64,000 nt of DNA from NCBI GenBank assembly GCA_041914785.1, contig JAYSCT010000005.1, positions 1 through 64,000 of the forward strand. The letters run 5' to 3'. The notes under the pieces were generated by a model, which was given only the letters and a program-made list of their open reading frames with translations, made no database searches and had not been told where the DNA came from. How positions within the stretch are numbered: position 1 is the first letter of the stretch; every line of letters starts with the position of its first letter. The position numbers and the translations under genes were made by a program. Shown piece by piece: positions 24,943 to 32,428 of the stretch. Origin of the DNA: Pelomonas sp041914785. GTDB taxonomy: Bacteria; Pseudomonadota; Gammaproteobacteria; Burkholderiales; Burkholderiaceae_C.

Positions 24943-25980
24943 TCAGGCCTTCTCCCAGGCGAAGATGTCGCACGTGGAGTATTCCTTGATACCGCTGAAG
25001 TTCACCTTGATCTGCCGGGCCACGTTATGGGGCTGATCCTTGACAAGTCCCGAGATGCCGCGCGAGTCCGCTGCGGCGTACCAGGTCGAGCATTGACCCG
25101 TGGCGCTACCAGGCAGGCCGCCGACAGCGTCTGACAAGGTGTCGTAAGTGAAAGCCAGCTTGCTGTCATCGGGTGACCAGACCGGTGCTCCCGCGTGGCC
25201 AAGATCGGTCAGGCGGTATTGGCCGGACCCGTCGATGCTGGCGACCCAGACATCGGTCTTGAAGGTCCCGGGCGTGTTCAAGGCATAGACGACGGCCAAC
25301 CTGTCACCGCGGTGATTGAGCCGCCACGACGAGATACTCAGACCCGTGGGAATTGCCAAGCTGCCCATGCTCGCCCAGGTGCCATCGGCGCTGCCAACGG
25401 CGAGCGCACCAGATTTCTTTGAGACGCGAAGTAGCCGTCCGTCCGGCAGCGCGGCGTACTGATCATCCAGACCGCCGCTGGCGAAGGTCGACACGATGGA
25501 ACCGGCGCGCACATCGACGACGAAGGCCTTGTTGCCGTCGCTGGTCCCCGTGATCGTGCGCAGCAGGTAGTGGCTGGCATTGCCGAATACCGGGCCGGCC
25601 TCGACCACCGTGTTCCTCGGTAGCACCTGAGACCAAAGGGCCTGACCCGATCTGACGTCATAGACGTTGACGACGGTGTTCTGTGCGTCCCGCGTCTGGT
25701 AGACGGCCAGTTGGCGCCCAGCCGCTAGCGGCGTCAGCGCATGCGTGCCGCTTTTGAACTCGGCAATCCTGGACCAACTGCTGCTGTCCAGTGCGCCCTT
25801 GAGCAGGCTGTCTGCGAGGCCATCCACGTAGACGGCGAACTCGCTTGTCGGCAGTGCCTGAGGCGGTGCGGCTGGTGCGGCCTGTGCTTGCGAGCCGGAG
25901 CCGCCACCACCGCATCCCCACAGCCATGCACCGCATAGAGCGGTAAGAACAAAGGTCCTGAGCTTTTTCGTTGCACGCAT
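24943..25980 (-). CDS. TolB-like beta-propeller lipoprotein 6
   Basis: A 345-residue lipoprotein: the signal peptide ends in the lipobox LWGC, followed by a Gly-rich spacer, so it would be anchored to the outer membrane. Blades: ALPDGRLLRVS, LNHRGDRLAVVYAL, TDVWVASIDGSGQYRLT, WSPDDSKLAFTYD. GQCSTWYAA and the ending TCDIFAWEKA repeat the family Cys pattern. GC content is somewhat lower than in its neighbours. The ATG at 25980 is chosen for its clean signal peptide; an ATG 15 bases upstream (25995) is possible. Confidence 0.8.
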   Translation of the reverse strand: MRATKKLRTFVLTALCGAWLWGCGGGGSGSQAQAAPAAPPQALPTSEFAVYVDGLADSLLKGALDSSSWSRIAEFKSGTHALTPLAAGRQLAVYQTRDAQNTVVNVYDVRSGQALWSQVLPRNTVVEAGPVFGNASHYLLRTITGTSDGNKAFVVDVRAGSIVSTFASGGLDDQYAALPDGRLLRVSKKSGALAVGSADGTWASMGSLAIPTGLSISSWRLNHRGDRLAVVYALNTPGTFKTDVWVASIDGSGQYRLTDLGHAGAPVWSPDDSKLAFTYDTLSDAVGGLPGSATGQCSTWYAAADSRGISGLVKDQPHNVARQIKVNFSGIKEYSTCDIFAWEKA

Positions 25981-26055
25981 GCTGGCTTCTTTCATGATGG
26001 CGGGCTGGCATCTTGCGTAGCCTGCTCTTTGCCCTTGCCATCCGTGGTCATCAAA

Positions 26056-26331
26056 CTACGGGTCGGCGGTTTGCCGCACGGTGAAGCGTGTGTCGCCTGA
26101 GCTCCCGCCGGACGTGTAGTCCACGCTGAGGACGCGCGTTCCGTCCGGCCAGGGGATGCCGTGTTTGTGGTCCTGCACGCGCACGGATTCACCCGTGTTC
26201 GGGTTCATCGCAAAGGTGCCGGCGGGATTGCCGAGGTCGCTGAACGAGTGCCAGACCTTGCCCACCAAGGTCTGCGCGGCGGCGGCCGGGACTGCCAGCG
26301 CGAGTGCGAGTGCCGGCAGCCGGCTGGGCAT
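26056..26331 (-). pseudogene. Truncated duplicate of propeller 3
   Basis: The first 90 or so codons of propeller 3 are repeated here (signal peptide, LVGKVWHSFSDLG, VRVQDHKHGIPWPDG) and then the frame stops within 2 codons after the duplication ends. The missing blades show it cannot fold as a propeller, so it is a pseudogene created by the 532-bp duplication. Confidence 0.85.
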
Positions 26332-26593
26332 CGACGGGCGCCGCACGTCAGCGCAGCTGCTGGCCTTGCGGCGTGAAGCGCACCGTGTCGGCAGCGTTGC
26401 CGAGCAGGACATGCAGGTTCGCGCGCGCGGACTGGCGCAGGTGGGTCGCTGCGATCAATGGCACCGTCGGGCGGGCCAGGTATTCGTTCATCGTGGAGGT
26501 CATGGTCGCGGGCGCAGCGCCGTGTCGTGACGCTCGGCGGGGCGCATGCTGGCGCGCGCGGGCGGTGCTCGCAATCCCACGGTCGTGTCGGGC
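26062..26593. repeat. 532-bp direct repeat, copy 2
   Basis: Second copy of the 22149-22680 segment. Its left edge cuts propeller 3 after about 90 codons and its right edge is GTCGTGTCGGGC. A few substitutions separate the copies (for example GHPAGTFVMN against GNPAGTFAMN in the encoded protein). Confidence 0.9.
26348..26503 (-). pseudogene. Second copy of the FEQLAMVG-family remnant
   Basis: The same 51-residue ORF as at 22435-22590, carried along in the duplicated segment. It lies directly downstream of the intact family member at 26622-27380, so it could be the source of the remnant. Confidence 0.65.
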
Positions 26594-26621
26594 TGGCGCG
26601 GATGCAGGCCAGCCGGGCTCG

Positions 26622-27380
26622 TCAACGCAACGCCAACGTGCCCTGCGAGAGCACCACCCGGTCCGCGGACGCGCCCAGCACACTGGCCAGGTTGGCGCGA
26701 GCGTGGTTGCGGAAGTGTTTGGCGGGCTCCGACGTTGGGTTCTTGTCCAGCTCCAGCTTGGCGAGGTAGACAAACATGCCCACCATGGCCAGCTGCTCGA
26801 ACGTTTCCCGCTTCAACCGGGCCGTCGTTCGCTGGAAGGCCGGTGACGTGGCCAGTCCGCTGCGCATCTGGGCCACCAGCCGCGGGAAGTCGGCATCGGC
26901 CACCAGCGGCTGTGCCTGCGAGGCCGCGTAGTTGGCGGCCACGAAGAAGGCCAGGGCGACCGCTACATCGTTGGCCGGCTGCTGCGCCTTCTGTGCCGCC
27001 TTGGCAAAGAGGTCCAGCGACTGTTCCAACACCGACTTCATCGGAGCGGGCTGCTTGGGCGCGTAGGCGCGGGCCAGCGTGTCGGCCGTGTGCAGTGGCA
27101 CCGGCGACTCCGGTGCCACCGTGCTCACGCCGACAGCCGACGCCTCGGCCGCGGCGCCAGGCTGCGCCTGGTTCAAGACGCTCAGGTTCATGAAGTTCGA
27201 CGCGGCGAAGCTGAGCTGCGGCGCGGCGTAGAACGGGTAGTCCGTGGCGCCGAAGCCCTGCGCCCACGTCAGCCCAAGGGGGGCTGACAGGAACGCCGCG
27301 ATGACCGCCCGTTGGGCGCAGGCGCGCAGGGTGCCGCGTGGGTTGGGCCGCAGGGAGCGCCGGTCAGGGTTCATCGTCAT
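26622..27380 (-). CDS. Exported protein of the FEQLAMVG family (copy B)
   Basis: A 252-residue exported protein. The signal segment (AQRAVIAAFLSAPLGLTWAQ) is preceded by a basic N-terminus. The helical domain contains ALAFFVAANYAAS, RETFEQLAMVGMFVYLAKLEL and HFRNHARANLASVLGASADR, ending LSQGTLALR. It matches the 15255-15971 protein over the last 150 residues. The start at 27380 has GAGG ahead of it; an ATG two codons later is an alternative. Function unknown. It is sandwiched between propeller lipoprotein 7 and the duplicated remnant. Confidence 0.75.
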   Translation of the reverse strand: MTMNPDRRSLRPNPRGTLRACAQRAVIAAFLSAPLGLTWAQGFGATDYPFYAAPQLSFAASNFMNLSVLNQAQPGAAAEASAVGVSTVAPESPVPLHTADTLARAYAPKQPAPMKSVLEQSLDLFAKAAQKAQQPANDVAVALAFFVAANYAASQAQPLVADADFPRLVAQMRSGLATSPAFQRTTARLKRETFEQLAMVGMFVYLAKLELDKNPTSEPAKHFRNHARANLASVLGASADRVVLSQGTLALR

Positions 27381-27465
27381 GGCTGAGATCCTCGTCTTCA
27401 ACAGTGATGCCGCGGCGAGCGGCTCAACGGTACGGTGGCGACGGCACGCCTGCGGCCCAGTGCGG

Positions 27466-28662
27466 CTACGGAATCCAGCGGACGTTCGAACAGGTCGACA
27501 CCCACTGACCCGAGTCGCCACTCGACGCCTTCACCTTCAGCGCGATATCGCGGTTGATGCTGGGCCATGCAATGGCGGTGGGGGCACTGGCGGTGGCGGG
27601 CAGCACGTAGACCGGGTTCGCATCGCAGCCCGTCGTGCCGACGACGCGCGCGCCGCCAAACGGCTCGTCAGGCCAGACGGGCGCAACGACCGCGCCATTC
27701 ATGTAGAGCACGAAGGCCACCCACTTGCCGTCGGGGGACCAGGTGGGGCTGTCAAAAGAATAGCGCAGTGCGCTGTCGGCATCGGCCACGGCTGTGAGCT
27801 GTCGCAGCCCGGTGCCGTCGATGTTGGCAACAAAAACGTGAGTATCGAAATCGTTCTTTCGCTTGAGTTCCCAGGTGAAAGCGATGCGCGTGCCGTCGGG
27901 GCTGACGGCCAGGCTGCTGTGACCGGCCACATACCCCCCGCCCTCGAAGACCGAGTTCTCCGGCAAGGGCAGGCGGGCCAGCAGCTGCGAGTCGGCGCTG
28001 GTGGGCGAGGACACCCACAGCTCGTTGGCCACGAGGTAGACGTAGCGTCCGTCGGGCAGCCACGCCTGCGGCTCGCCGATGACGGTCGCGTCGTCCAGGC
28101 GGGAGCCGCGCTTCTGGATCTCCAGCGTGCTGGCGTCGAAGATGGTCAGCCGGCGTTGCACCTGGAAGTTGTCGCCGTATTGCGCCATCAGCCATTTGCC
28201 GTCGGGCGACAGGCGCAGGTCGGCGGCGCCCAGCACGCCGGATATCGATGTGGGCGAGGCCTTGGGCGCCAGGTCGGTGGCGCCGAAGACGGCCAGGGGG
28301 TAAGTCGAGGCGCCGCTGCGGTCGGCCCAGCGGACCAGCAGTGTGCCGTTGGCATTGGCCTGCCAGCGGTCCTCGGCGGCATCGCTGGAGCCGGGCAGGG
28401 CCAACTGCCGGCCGGTGGTCAGGTCCATGATCCGCGCGTTCGTGCCGTCCGGCGCGTTCACCAGCAGACGCCCCGGGAGCACGGTGTTGCCATAGGTGGC
28501 AATCGCCTGCGTCGGCGGTGTGACGGGAGGCGCGGCCGGCGGCGTGGTGGGCGTGGCTTCTGCGCCGCCACCACCGCCGCCGCCGCAGCCGGCCACGACG
28601 GCCAGGGCCAGGGCCGACAGGGCCAGGGCGGTAGTTCGTAGGAAATCGGATCGGTACTTCAT
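27466..28662 (-). CDS. TolB-like beta-propeller lipoprotein 7
   Basis: A 398-residue lipoprotein: signal peptide ending VVAGC (lipobox), then a Gly-run and a Pro/Thr-rich spacer (TPTTPPAAPPVTPP). Blades: LSPDGKWLMAQY, WLPDGRYVYLVANELWVS, VSPDGTRIAFTWEL, HVFVANIDGTGLRQLT, WSPDGKWVAFVLY. It ends TCSNVRWIP, again C-x4-W-x2. It is the most upstream gene of the array and the longest propeller, so an array promoter may lie before 28662. Confidence 0.8.
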   Translation of the reverse strand: MKYRSDFLRTTALALSALALAVVAGCGGGGGGGAEATPTTPPAAPPVTPPTQAIATYGNTVLPGRLLVNAPDGTNARIMDLTTGRQLALPGSSDAAEDRWQANANGTLLVRWADRSGASTYPLAVFGATDLAPKASPTSISGVLGAADLRLSPDGKWLMAQYGDNFQVQRRLTIFDASTLEIQKRGSRLDDATVIGEPQAWLPDGRYVYLVANELWVSSPTSADSQLLARLPLPENSVFEGGGYVAGHSSLAVSPDGTRIAFTWELKRKNDFDTHVFVANIDGTGLRQLTAVADADSALRYSFDSPTWSPDGKWVAFVLYMNGAVVAPVWPDEPFGGARVVGTTGCDANPVYVLPATASAPTAIAWPSINRDIALKVKASSGDSGQWVSTCSNVRWIP

Positions 28663-28702
28663 GCGCTTCGGTGGTTGAGACGGGGGCGGGAAGCCACAAC
28701 GC

Positions 28703-28735
28703 AAAAAGCGCAAGAGGCCGATCGGCCTCCTGCGC
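28703..28735 (-). terminator. Rho-independent terminator (minus strand)
   Basis: Read on the minus strand, GCGCA and TGCGC enclose the perfect palindrome GAGGCCGATCGGCCTC, followed by TTTTT at 28707-28703. It ends transcription of the 28753-29439 gene before the propeller array. Confidence 0.8.
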
Positions 28736-28752
28736 CCAGGGAGTGGCGAGAC

Positions 28753-29439
28753 TTATTGCTTGCGAGCCACGGACGACATTGCTTCACCGATCGACTTGAT
28801 CGCGGTGGAGAAAGCGTTCTGCAGCAGGCTGAACTCCTGCGACGTGGCCTGGAACTCGGCGTTCAGCAGTTGCATCTGCTTGGCAGACTCCTGCTGCTTG
28901 GCGGGGTCCTTGCTGCCGGTCGTGGTGTTGGCGATGTCGTTGCTCAACTTGACCATCTTGGCGGCGCGGTCGCCCATCGTGGAGCCCATGGCCTTGGCGA
29001 TGGCCACCAGCCAGCTTTCGGCGCCGGCCTTGCCGTCGCTCTTGCCGTCGGCCTTCATCTGCTTCTTCACTTCGTCGACGATCTGCTTGGCAGAGTCCTG
29101 GATGAATTGCTGCATCCAGTCGCCGGCGACTTCCTTGGCCTGGCCCGCGGCTTCCGGGGTCACGCCTTGCTGGCTCTTGGCCAGCAGCTGTTGCACGGCT
29201 TCGTCGATCTTGGCCTTGACTTCGTTGGCCAGGAACTTGGGCATGCCATGTTCCTTCTGCAGCGTGTCGACGGCTTGCTTGGTGGCGTCGCCGACGGCTT
29301 GCTGCAGCATGCCGCCGATGGCCTGGCCGATCATGGCGCCGATGGGGCCGCCGAAGATGCCGCCGACGATGCCGCCCACGGCGCCGAGGATGCCACCCGA
29401 GCCGCCACCGCCCAGAACGCTGCTAACTGCTGATCCCAT
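28753..29439 (-). CDS. Gly-rich protein with needle-like C-terminus, candidate T3SS secreted/translocator protein
   Basis: A 228-residue protein without a Sec signal. The N-terminal 45 residues are Gly-rich and hydrophobic (GGILGAVGGIVGGIFGGPIG) as in translocators or harpins. The middle is helical and Gln/Lys-rich. The last 20 residues (FSTAIKSIGEAMSSVARKQ) resemble the end of the needle subunit encoded at 38298 (STVGSALETMARKQ). It has GGAG before the ATG, the cargo-type inverted repeat about 200 bases upstream and a strong terminator behind it. No recognised SctE/SctB translocator occurs elsewhere in the window, so this is the best candidate for a secreted pore or tip component. Confidence 0.6.
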   Translation of the reverse strand: MGSAVSSVLGGGGSGGILGAVGGIVGGIFGGPIGAMIGQAIGGMLQQAVGDATKQAVDTLQKEHGMPKFLANEVKAKIDEAVQQLLAKSQQGVTPEAAGQAKEVAGDWMQQFIQDSAKQIVDEVKKQMKADGKSDGKAGAESWLVAIAKAMGSTMGDRAAKMVKLSNDIANTTTGSKDPAKQQESAKQMQLLNAEFQATSQEFSLLQNAFSTAIKSIGEAMSSVARKQ

Positions 29440-29606
29440 GTCAATCTCCAAAGATGTGAGGTGAGTTTTCGCGGCGGAGACCGCCGCAGTGATTGATTGC
29501 TCTGCGAGGCATCTGAGGTCGGTGGCGACTGAAGAAAAACACCGAGCTCGCTGCGTGTCTTGTCGCGAAGGTTCTCGAATCAAACTCTGCGGCGTTGACG
29601 GATGCC

Positions 29607-29684
29607 ATTACACGGGGCCGTGCCCGGGCTGCCTATCTGCGGCTGCTCCTAATTCGCTGCGCGCCGCGCTAGGGTCGGCCGCAG
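29607..29684 (-). promoter_or_regulatory. Proposed T3SS-cargo promoter, copy 2
   Basis: On the plus strand CTGCGGCTGCTCCTA (29637-29651), then 18 bases, then TAGGGTCGGCCGCAG (29670-29684); 12 of 15 arm positions are complementary. Reading leftwards, TGTAAT (29612-29607) lies 25 bases beyond the arm and would be the -10. It points at the 28753-29439 gene, leaving an untranslated leader of about 160 bases. It overlaps the 3' end of the 29608-30300 coding region. Confidence 0.6.
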
Positions 29685-30300
29685 TCGCCACGTCCAGGTG
29701 GCGCAGCGCGGCGCTCAGCGCCGGCAGGTCCAGCCCCAGCTGGCCGCGCAGGCTGGTGCGCGCCATCCACGTGGCCGAGGCCTGCTGCGCCTTGCCCTGG
29801 CGGCTGGCCTGCACGGTCCATTCGCCCAGCGCCACGGCCAGCACGGCAAAGCGCTCGAAGGCGTCCTGGCGCTCCGCGAGCGGCGCGTCGTCCCACGGCA
29901 GCTCGTCGATGACCCAGGCCTTCAGCCACTGTGTGACGGCCCGCCAGCGCGGGCCGGTCAGCGGCTCGTGGTCCATCGCCTGGCGGCATGCGCCCAGATA
30001 GGCGGCCAGCGCGGCGCCCAGGTCGTCCTCCGGGGCGCCGCCGGCCAGCTGCTGCCGGTAGTGCTGCAGGCAATGGGCGATGAGTTCGGCCTGCGCCGCA
30101 GCGCCGCCCAGCAGTTCCCCCAGCGCGCCGGCCACCCGGTTGTCGGCGGCAGGTCGGGGTGGCAGGCGCCAGCGGGTTGCGGGCTCGCCAGGGGCGGCAT
30201 CCGACAGCGGTGCGTGGGCCAGGCGCGACTGGGCCAGCGCCTGCTCGATGCGCTGGCCCAGCGCCGTCTGCCAGGGGGTGGGGGAGGCGGTCGTGTTCAT
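29608..30300 (-). CDS. Helical protein distantly like the FEQLAMVG family, in the T3SS operon
   Basis: A 230-residue Ala-rich helical protein, last gene of the leftward T3SS operon (ATGA overlap with the acetyltransferase, 30297-30300). The segment DAFERFAVLAVALGEWTVQA followed by TSLRGQLGLD aligns with FEQLAMVGMFVYLAKLEL and ARANLASVLG of the exported 26622 protein, and LAAYLGACRQAM with FFVAANYAAS. It has no signal peptide, unlike those paralogues. This is the only hint that the exported array and the T3SS are functionally linked. Role unknown; a chaperone is possible. Confidence 0.6.
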   Translation of the reverse strand: MNTTASPTPWQTALGQRIEQALAQSRLAHAPLSDAAPGEPATRWRLPPRPAADNRVAGALGELLGGAAAQAELIAHCLQHYRQQLAGGAPEDDLGAALAAYLGACRQAMDHEPLTGPRWRAVTQWLKAWVIDELPWDDAPLAERQDAFERFAVLAVALGEWTVQASRQGKAQQASATWMARTSLRGQLGLDLPALSAALRHLDVATAADPSAARSELGAAADRQPGHGPV

Positions 30301-30935
30301 GCAGGCTCGGGGGTGGGTTGCGGGTCGGCATGGCGCTGGCGGCGCAGGCGTTCCCGGTGGCTGAGGTGGCGGACGCGCTGCCAGGCGGCGGCGTCCAGCG
30401 CGTGGTGCTCGGAGAGCTGGCCTTCGTAAGGCGCGTGGCCGCGCGGCGAGAAGCCCAGCGCCCGCAGGCAGGCGGCGGCGCTGCGGTTGTCGGGGTGGCA
30501 GATGCCCCACACGGCGCGCAGCCGCAGCCGCTCGAAGGCGTGGCGCAGCAGGGCTTCGCCGCCGGCCAGGCTCAGGCCGCTGCCCCAGTGCGCGGGCAGC
30601 AGGCGGCTGCCCAGCTCGGCGTCGCCGTCCTGCACGCCCAGCGCCGCGTTGCCGGGGCTTGCCGGCAGCGGCATCAGGCTGAACCAGCCGGCGAACTGCG
30701 GGCCGCCAGGCGTCGGCACGTCGCAGCGCCAGATGCCCAGGCCCGGGTGACGGCGGTAGAAGTCGCCCAGGCAGGTGGCGAAGGTCTGTGCCCAGGCCGC
30801 GTCGTGCAGGGGCTGGGCATCGGGCAGCAGCGCGCGCACGCGGGCGTCGGCGTGCAGATGCTGGATGTCCGGCGCGTCGCCGGGCACGAACTCGCGCAGC
30901 TGCAGGCGGTCGTCGCGGTGGCTGAAGGCGTTCAT
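30297..30935 (-). CDS. GNAT acetyltransferase (RimJ/RimL-like) in the T3SS operon
   Basis: A 212-residue N-acetyltransferase of the GNAT superfamily: LQLREFVPGDAPDIQ opens the fold as in RimL/SpeG-like enzymes, ELGSRLLPAHWGSGLSLAGGEALLRHAF carries the acetyl-CoA pyrophosphate loop (normally Q/RxxGxG/A, here HWGSGLS), and NRSAAACLRALGFSPRG the C-terminal helix-strand typical of the family. Its genes on both sides overlap by 4 bases, so it is a true operon member. A protein or small-molecule acetylase in a T3SS operon is unusual; the substrate is unknown. Confidence 0.85.
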   Translation of the reverse strand: MNAFSHRDDRLQLREFVPGDAPDIQHLHADARVRALLPDAQPLHDAAWAQTFATCLGDFYRRHPGLGIWRCDVPTPGGPQFAGWFSLMPLPASPGNAALGVQDGDAELGSRLLPAHWGSGLSLAGGEALLRHAFERLRLRAVWGICHPDNRSAAACLRALGFSPRGHAPYEGQLSEHHALDAAAWQRVRHLSHRERLRRQRHADPQPTPEPA

Positions 30936-31219
30936 GCGTCGCTCCGCGGCGCGCCGGGCAGGGGCCAGCGCGCCAGCAGGCTGATGCCGCCGGCCGTCAC
31001 GCCCAGCATCCAGCGCTCGCCGGCATGGTCCAGCAGCACGACGCGTTCGCGCGCGCCCAGTGGCAGCGCCCGCACGAAGCGCAGCGCGTCGCCGGCCTCG
31101 GCAGGGCCGCCGGTGCGGTCCTGCAGGCGGCGCCAGCCCTTGATGAGCACCCAGGCCAGCGCCAGCACGAAGGCCAGCGCAAGCACGGTGCTGGCGAGGT
31201 TGAGCAACAGGTCTTGCAT
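30932..31219 (-). CDS. FliO-like membrane protein
   Basis: A 95-residue single-pass membrane protein: one helix (NLASTVLALAFVLALAWVLI) then a small cytoplasmic domain, RFVRALPLGARERVVLLDHAGERWMLGVTAGGISLL, which is the FliO/MopB consensus (LPLG.+ERVVLV...LLLGVT..GI..L). FliO helps assemble the FliP-FliR export gate of flagella. Non-flagellar injectisomes normally lack it. Here it sits between sctU and the acetyltransferase, overlapping the latter by 4 bases and starting 3 bases after the sctU stop, so it belongs to the injectisome. Confidence 0.8.
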   Translation of the reverse strand: MQDLLLNLASTVLALAFVLALAWVLIKGWRRLQDRTGGPAEAGDALRFVRALPLGARERVVLLDHAGERWMLGVTAGGISLLARWPLPGAPRSDA

Positions 31220-31222
31220 GGG

Positions 31223-32428
31223 TCAGGCCGGCGCGGCGCGCGCGTCGAGGTCGGGGTGGGGGGTCAGGTCTTCACCGGGCGCGGGCCGCCGGCGCGGCGG
31301 CTCGGGGGGCACCTCGTGGCGGCGGTGCGGGTCGGCGCGCGCGGCCTCCCACTTGAGCTGCTCGCGCACGCCGTCGGCCCACACGATGACCTCGGCCAGC
31401 ACGTCGAACAGGTCCGGCGGCACCACCTCGCCCTCGTCGCAGCGCGCCAGCAGTTCGCGCGCCAGCGGCACGTTGCGCACGATGGGCACGCCGGCTTCCT
31501 CGGCCGCCTCGCGCATCGCGCGGGCCACATGGTCCTCGCCCTTGGCGCTGATGGTGGGCACCGGGCAGCGGCCGGGCTCGAAGTCGATGGCGATGGCCAC
31601 GTGCGTGGGGTTCACGACCAGCGCGTTGGCGCTGCGTGCCGCGCCGGCCTGGTTGCGCTGGCTCCACTCGGCGTGGGCCTGCTTGCGCTGCTGCTTCAGC
31701 AGCGGATCGCCCTCGCTCTCCTTCATCTCCTGCTTGATGTCGCGCATGCTCATGCGCAGCTTTTTCGTGAAGCGATGCCGGGTCCACAGCGTGTCCAGGA
31801 AGGCCACGCCCGCGAACACGCCCACGGTCCAGGCGAGCACCTTCACCGTGGCCTCCCACACCAGCGCGCCAACGTGCTGCGCCGGCCGGTCGCCGGTGGC
31901 CAGCCTCATCACGTCGGGCAGCAGCGTGTGCGCCACGGCCCAGCCGATGCCCAGCAGCAGCGCGGTCTTCAGGATGCCCTTGAACAACTCCACCAGGTTG
32001 TCCAGCGAGAACATGCGCTTGAGGCCCGCGGCCGGGTTCAGGTGCTCCATCTTGGGCGCCACCTTCTCGAACGCCAGCACCGGCCCGGCCTGGAGGTACT
32101 CCACCAGCGTGCCCAGCGCTGCCACCGGGATCACCAGCAGCCCCACCAGCAGCACGGCCAACTCCACGCTCTGCCACCCCAGCAGCGCGGCCACGTGGCC
32201 GAAGCCCTCCTCGCGCCAGCCCGTGCCGATGCGGGCGAGCAGCGACTCGCACAGCGCCGCGATGCGCTGGGCCCCCAGCGGCAGGCACAGCGCGCCCATC
32301 ACCAGCCAGGCGAGCAGGCCGGCGGTGCTGGTCAGCTCCTTGCCTTTGGCGATGTCGCCCTTCTTGCGGGCGTCCTGCAGCCGCTTGTGTGTGGGCTGTT
32401 CGGTCTTGTCGCCGCTGTCGTCGGCCAT
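31223..32428 (-). CDS. sctU: T3SS export-apparatus switch protein SctU
   Basis: A 401-residue YscU/HrcU/FlhB-family inner-membrane protein that switches substrate specificity. It starts with the conserved EQPTHKRLQDARKKGDIAKGKEL, has four hydrophobic segments up to residue ~215, the linker KLRMSMRDIKQEMKESEGDP, and the self-cleavage site NPTH at 273-276. The C-terminus carries an unusual Pro/Arg-rich extension after ~350 (HRRHEVPPEPPRRRPAPGED). It heads the leftward T3SS operon, divergent from the transglycosylase-sctV operon. Confidence 0.95.
   Translation of the reverse strand: MADDSGDKTEQPTHKRLQDARKKGDIAKGKELTSTAGLLAWLVMGALCLPLGAQRIAALCESLLARIGTGWREEGFGHVAALLGWQSVELAVLLVGLLVIPVAALGTLVEYLQAGPVLAFEKVAPKMEHLNPAAGLKRMFSLDNLVELFKGILKTALLLGIGWAVAHTLLPDVMRLATGDRPAQHVGALVWEATVKVLAWTVGVFAGVAFLDTLWTRHRFTKKLRMSMRDIKQEMKESEGDPLLKQQRKQAHAEWSQRNQAGAARSANALVVNPTHVAIAIDFEPGRCPVPTISAKGEDHVARAMREAAEEAGVPIVRNVPLARELLARCDEGEVVPPDLFDVLAEVIVWADGVREQLKWEAARADPHRRHEVPPEPPRRRPAPGEDLTPHPDLDARAAPA

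Noticed and set aside
30932..32428. Calling the whole cluster flagellar because of FliO- and FlhB-like genes
   Set aside because: A secretin, SctD, SctF and SctI are present, and no flagellin, hook or rod genes are in the window.
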